Assembly (NCBI GenBank): GCA_947497905.1
Contig: CANMIH010000013.1
Coordinates: 62,001 to 126,000, forward strand
From: an uncultured Pelagimonas sp.
Lineage (GTDB): Bacteria > Pseudomonadota > Alphaproteobacteria > Rhodobacterales > Rhodobacteraceae
Length of the DNA: 64,000 bases
Direction of reading: 5' to 3'
Position numbers and translations under genes: made by a program. Under the pieces are notes generated by a model. The model did no database searches. It was not told the DNA's origin and was given only the letters and a program-made list of their open reading frames with translations. Each line of letters begins with the position of its first letter. The stretch's first letter is position 1. This document shows positions 63,775 to 64,000 of this stretch, piece by piece.

Positions 63775-64000
63775 TTAGCGGTCGAAGAGGATGACATTTC
63801 GGCGGGCATTGCCGGATTTTGTGTCGGTGATGGCCTCGTTGATCTGATCCAGAGACCAGCGGCCCGAGATCAGTTCGTCCAGTTTCAGACGGCCCTGTTG
63901 ATAGAGATCCGCCATCCAGGGGATATCGCGTGAGATGACCACATCACCCATTTTGGAGCCGATCATGCTTTGGCCGGTGAAGGCGGGCACCACGGGTTCA
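63775..64000 (-). CDS. Zinc-dependent alcohol dehydrogenase, C-terminal end cut by window edge
   Basis: The last 75 residues of a medium-chain alcohol dehydrogenase; the frame is open to base 64000. The tail (DIPWMADLYQQGRLKLDELI, WSLDQINEAITDTKSGNARR, NVILFDR) is typical of zinc ADH and S-(hydroxymethyl)glutathione dehydrogenase types. It lies upstream of the dehydratase-like gene and could be co-transcribed with it. Metal ligands lie outside the window. Confidence 0.85.
   Translation of the reverse strand, partial: EPVVPAFTGQSMIGSKMGDVVISRDIPWMADLYQQGRLKLDELISGRWSLDQINEAITDTKSGNARRNVILFDR

Overview
The window looks like chromosomal DNA of a marine alphaproteobacterium of the Roseobacter group (Rhodobacterales). 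The evidence is the high-GC coding style, the mix of families that is typical of that group (DUF1353, DUF3572, DUF983 and DUF4153 proteins, a complex I NDUFS4-type subunit, a trimethylamine methyltransferase homologue, an HpsN-type dehydrogenase, a PleD-like cyclase) and GC-rich intergenic hairpins. I do not name a species. I see no insertion sequence, prophage, CRISPR array or rRNA operon. One tRNA gene (Gln, TTG) is present.

Layout. 1-4.6 kb: end of an MFS transporter, truA, argD and argF. 4.6-11 kb: two unassigned membrane proteins, the hrpB helicase and a large RTX calcium-binding protein. 11-16 kb: a MeaB-type GTPase, rpmB with a clear promoter and terminator, a small exported protein with a PCuAC copper chaperone, a DUF418 protein with a Sir2 deacylase, and a low-molecular-weight phosphatase. 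16-18.5 kb: a DUF1353 lipoprotein, then a lone AbiJ/HEPN-like gene in an AT-richer stretch. 18.5-31.6 kb: lepA, then a D-xylose locus: xylB with a MauG-like di-heme protein and a haloacetate-dehalogenase-like hydrolase, a ROK regulator with an ASPIC/UnbV protein on the other strand, and xylF-xylH-xylG-xylA. 31.6-38.8 kb: a lipoprotein, an HpsN-like dehydrogenase divergent from a LysR regulator, a hydrolase, a Nudix enzyme and a DUF983 protein, then an EF-hand protein beside an ECF sigma factor, a likely membrane anti-sigma protein and a periplasmic sensor. 38.9-47 kb: a PleD-like cyclase, DUF3572, a HAD phosphatase, an MttB homologue, DUF4153, an H-NOX-like protein with an HNOBA-GGDEF cyclase, and tRNA-Gln. 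47-54 kb: a KANL3/Tex30 hydrolase, the NDUFS4-type subunit, uvrB, a flavin-binding split-barrel protein, and a Zn/Cd/Pb-type P1B ATPase divergent from its MerR regulator. 54-64 kb: an L,D-transpeptidase, an SDR, a DMT transporter divergent from HxlR, a TetR regulator divergent from an IorAB-type molybdenum dehydrogenase, DUF3592, GNAT, a BigR/SqrR-like ArsR regulator, an enolase-superfamily enzyme and the end of a zinc alcohol dehydrogenase.

The most interesting signals are: (1) an H-NOX-like protein that lacks the proximal heme histidine but is still paired with an HNOBA-GGDEF cyclase; (2) the lone HEPN/AbiJ-like gene; (3) the xylose locus carrying a di-heme oxidase, a dehalogenase-like hydrolase and shared AT-rich inverted repeats; (4) precise regulatory palindromes, including a 43-bp one at the HxlR/DMT junction, a 14-bp-arm repeat at TetR/iorA and three copies of a MerR-type site; (5) tandem strong hairpins before an ECF sigma gene; (6) enzymes or receivers lacking key residues (an SDR with Lys changed to Asn, PleD receivers without a phospho-acceptor). 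All functional assignments come from reading motifs and family resemblance; no searches were run.
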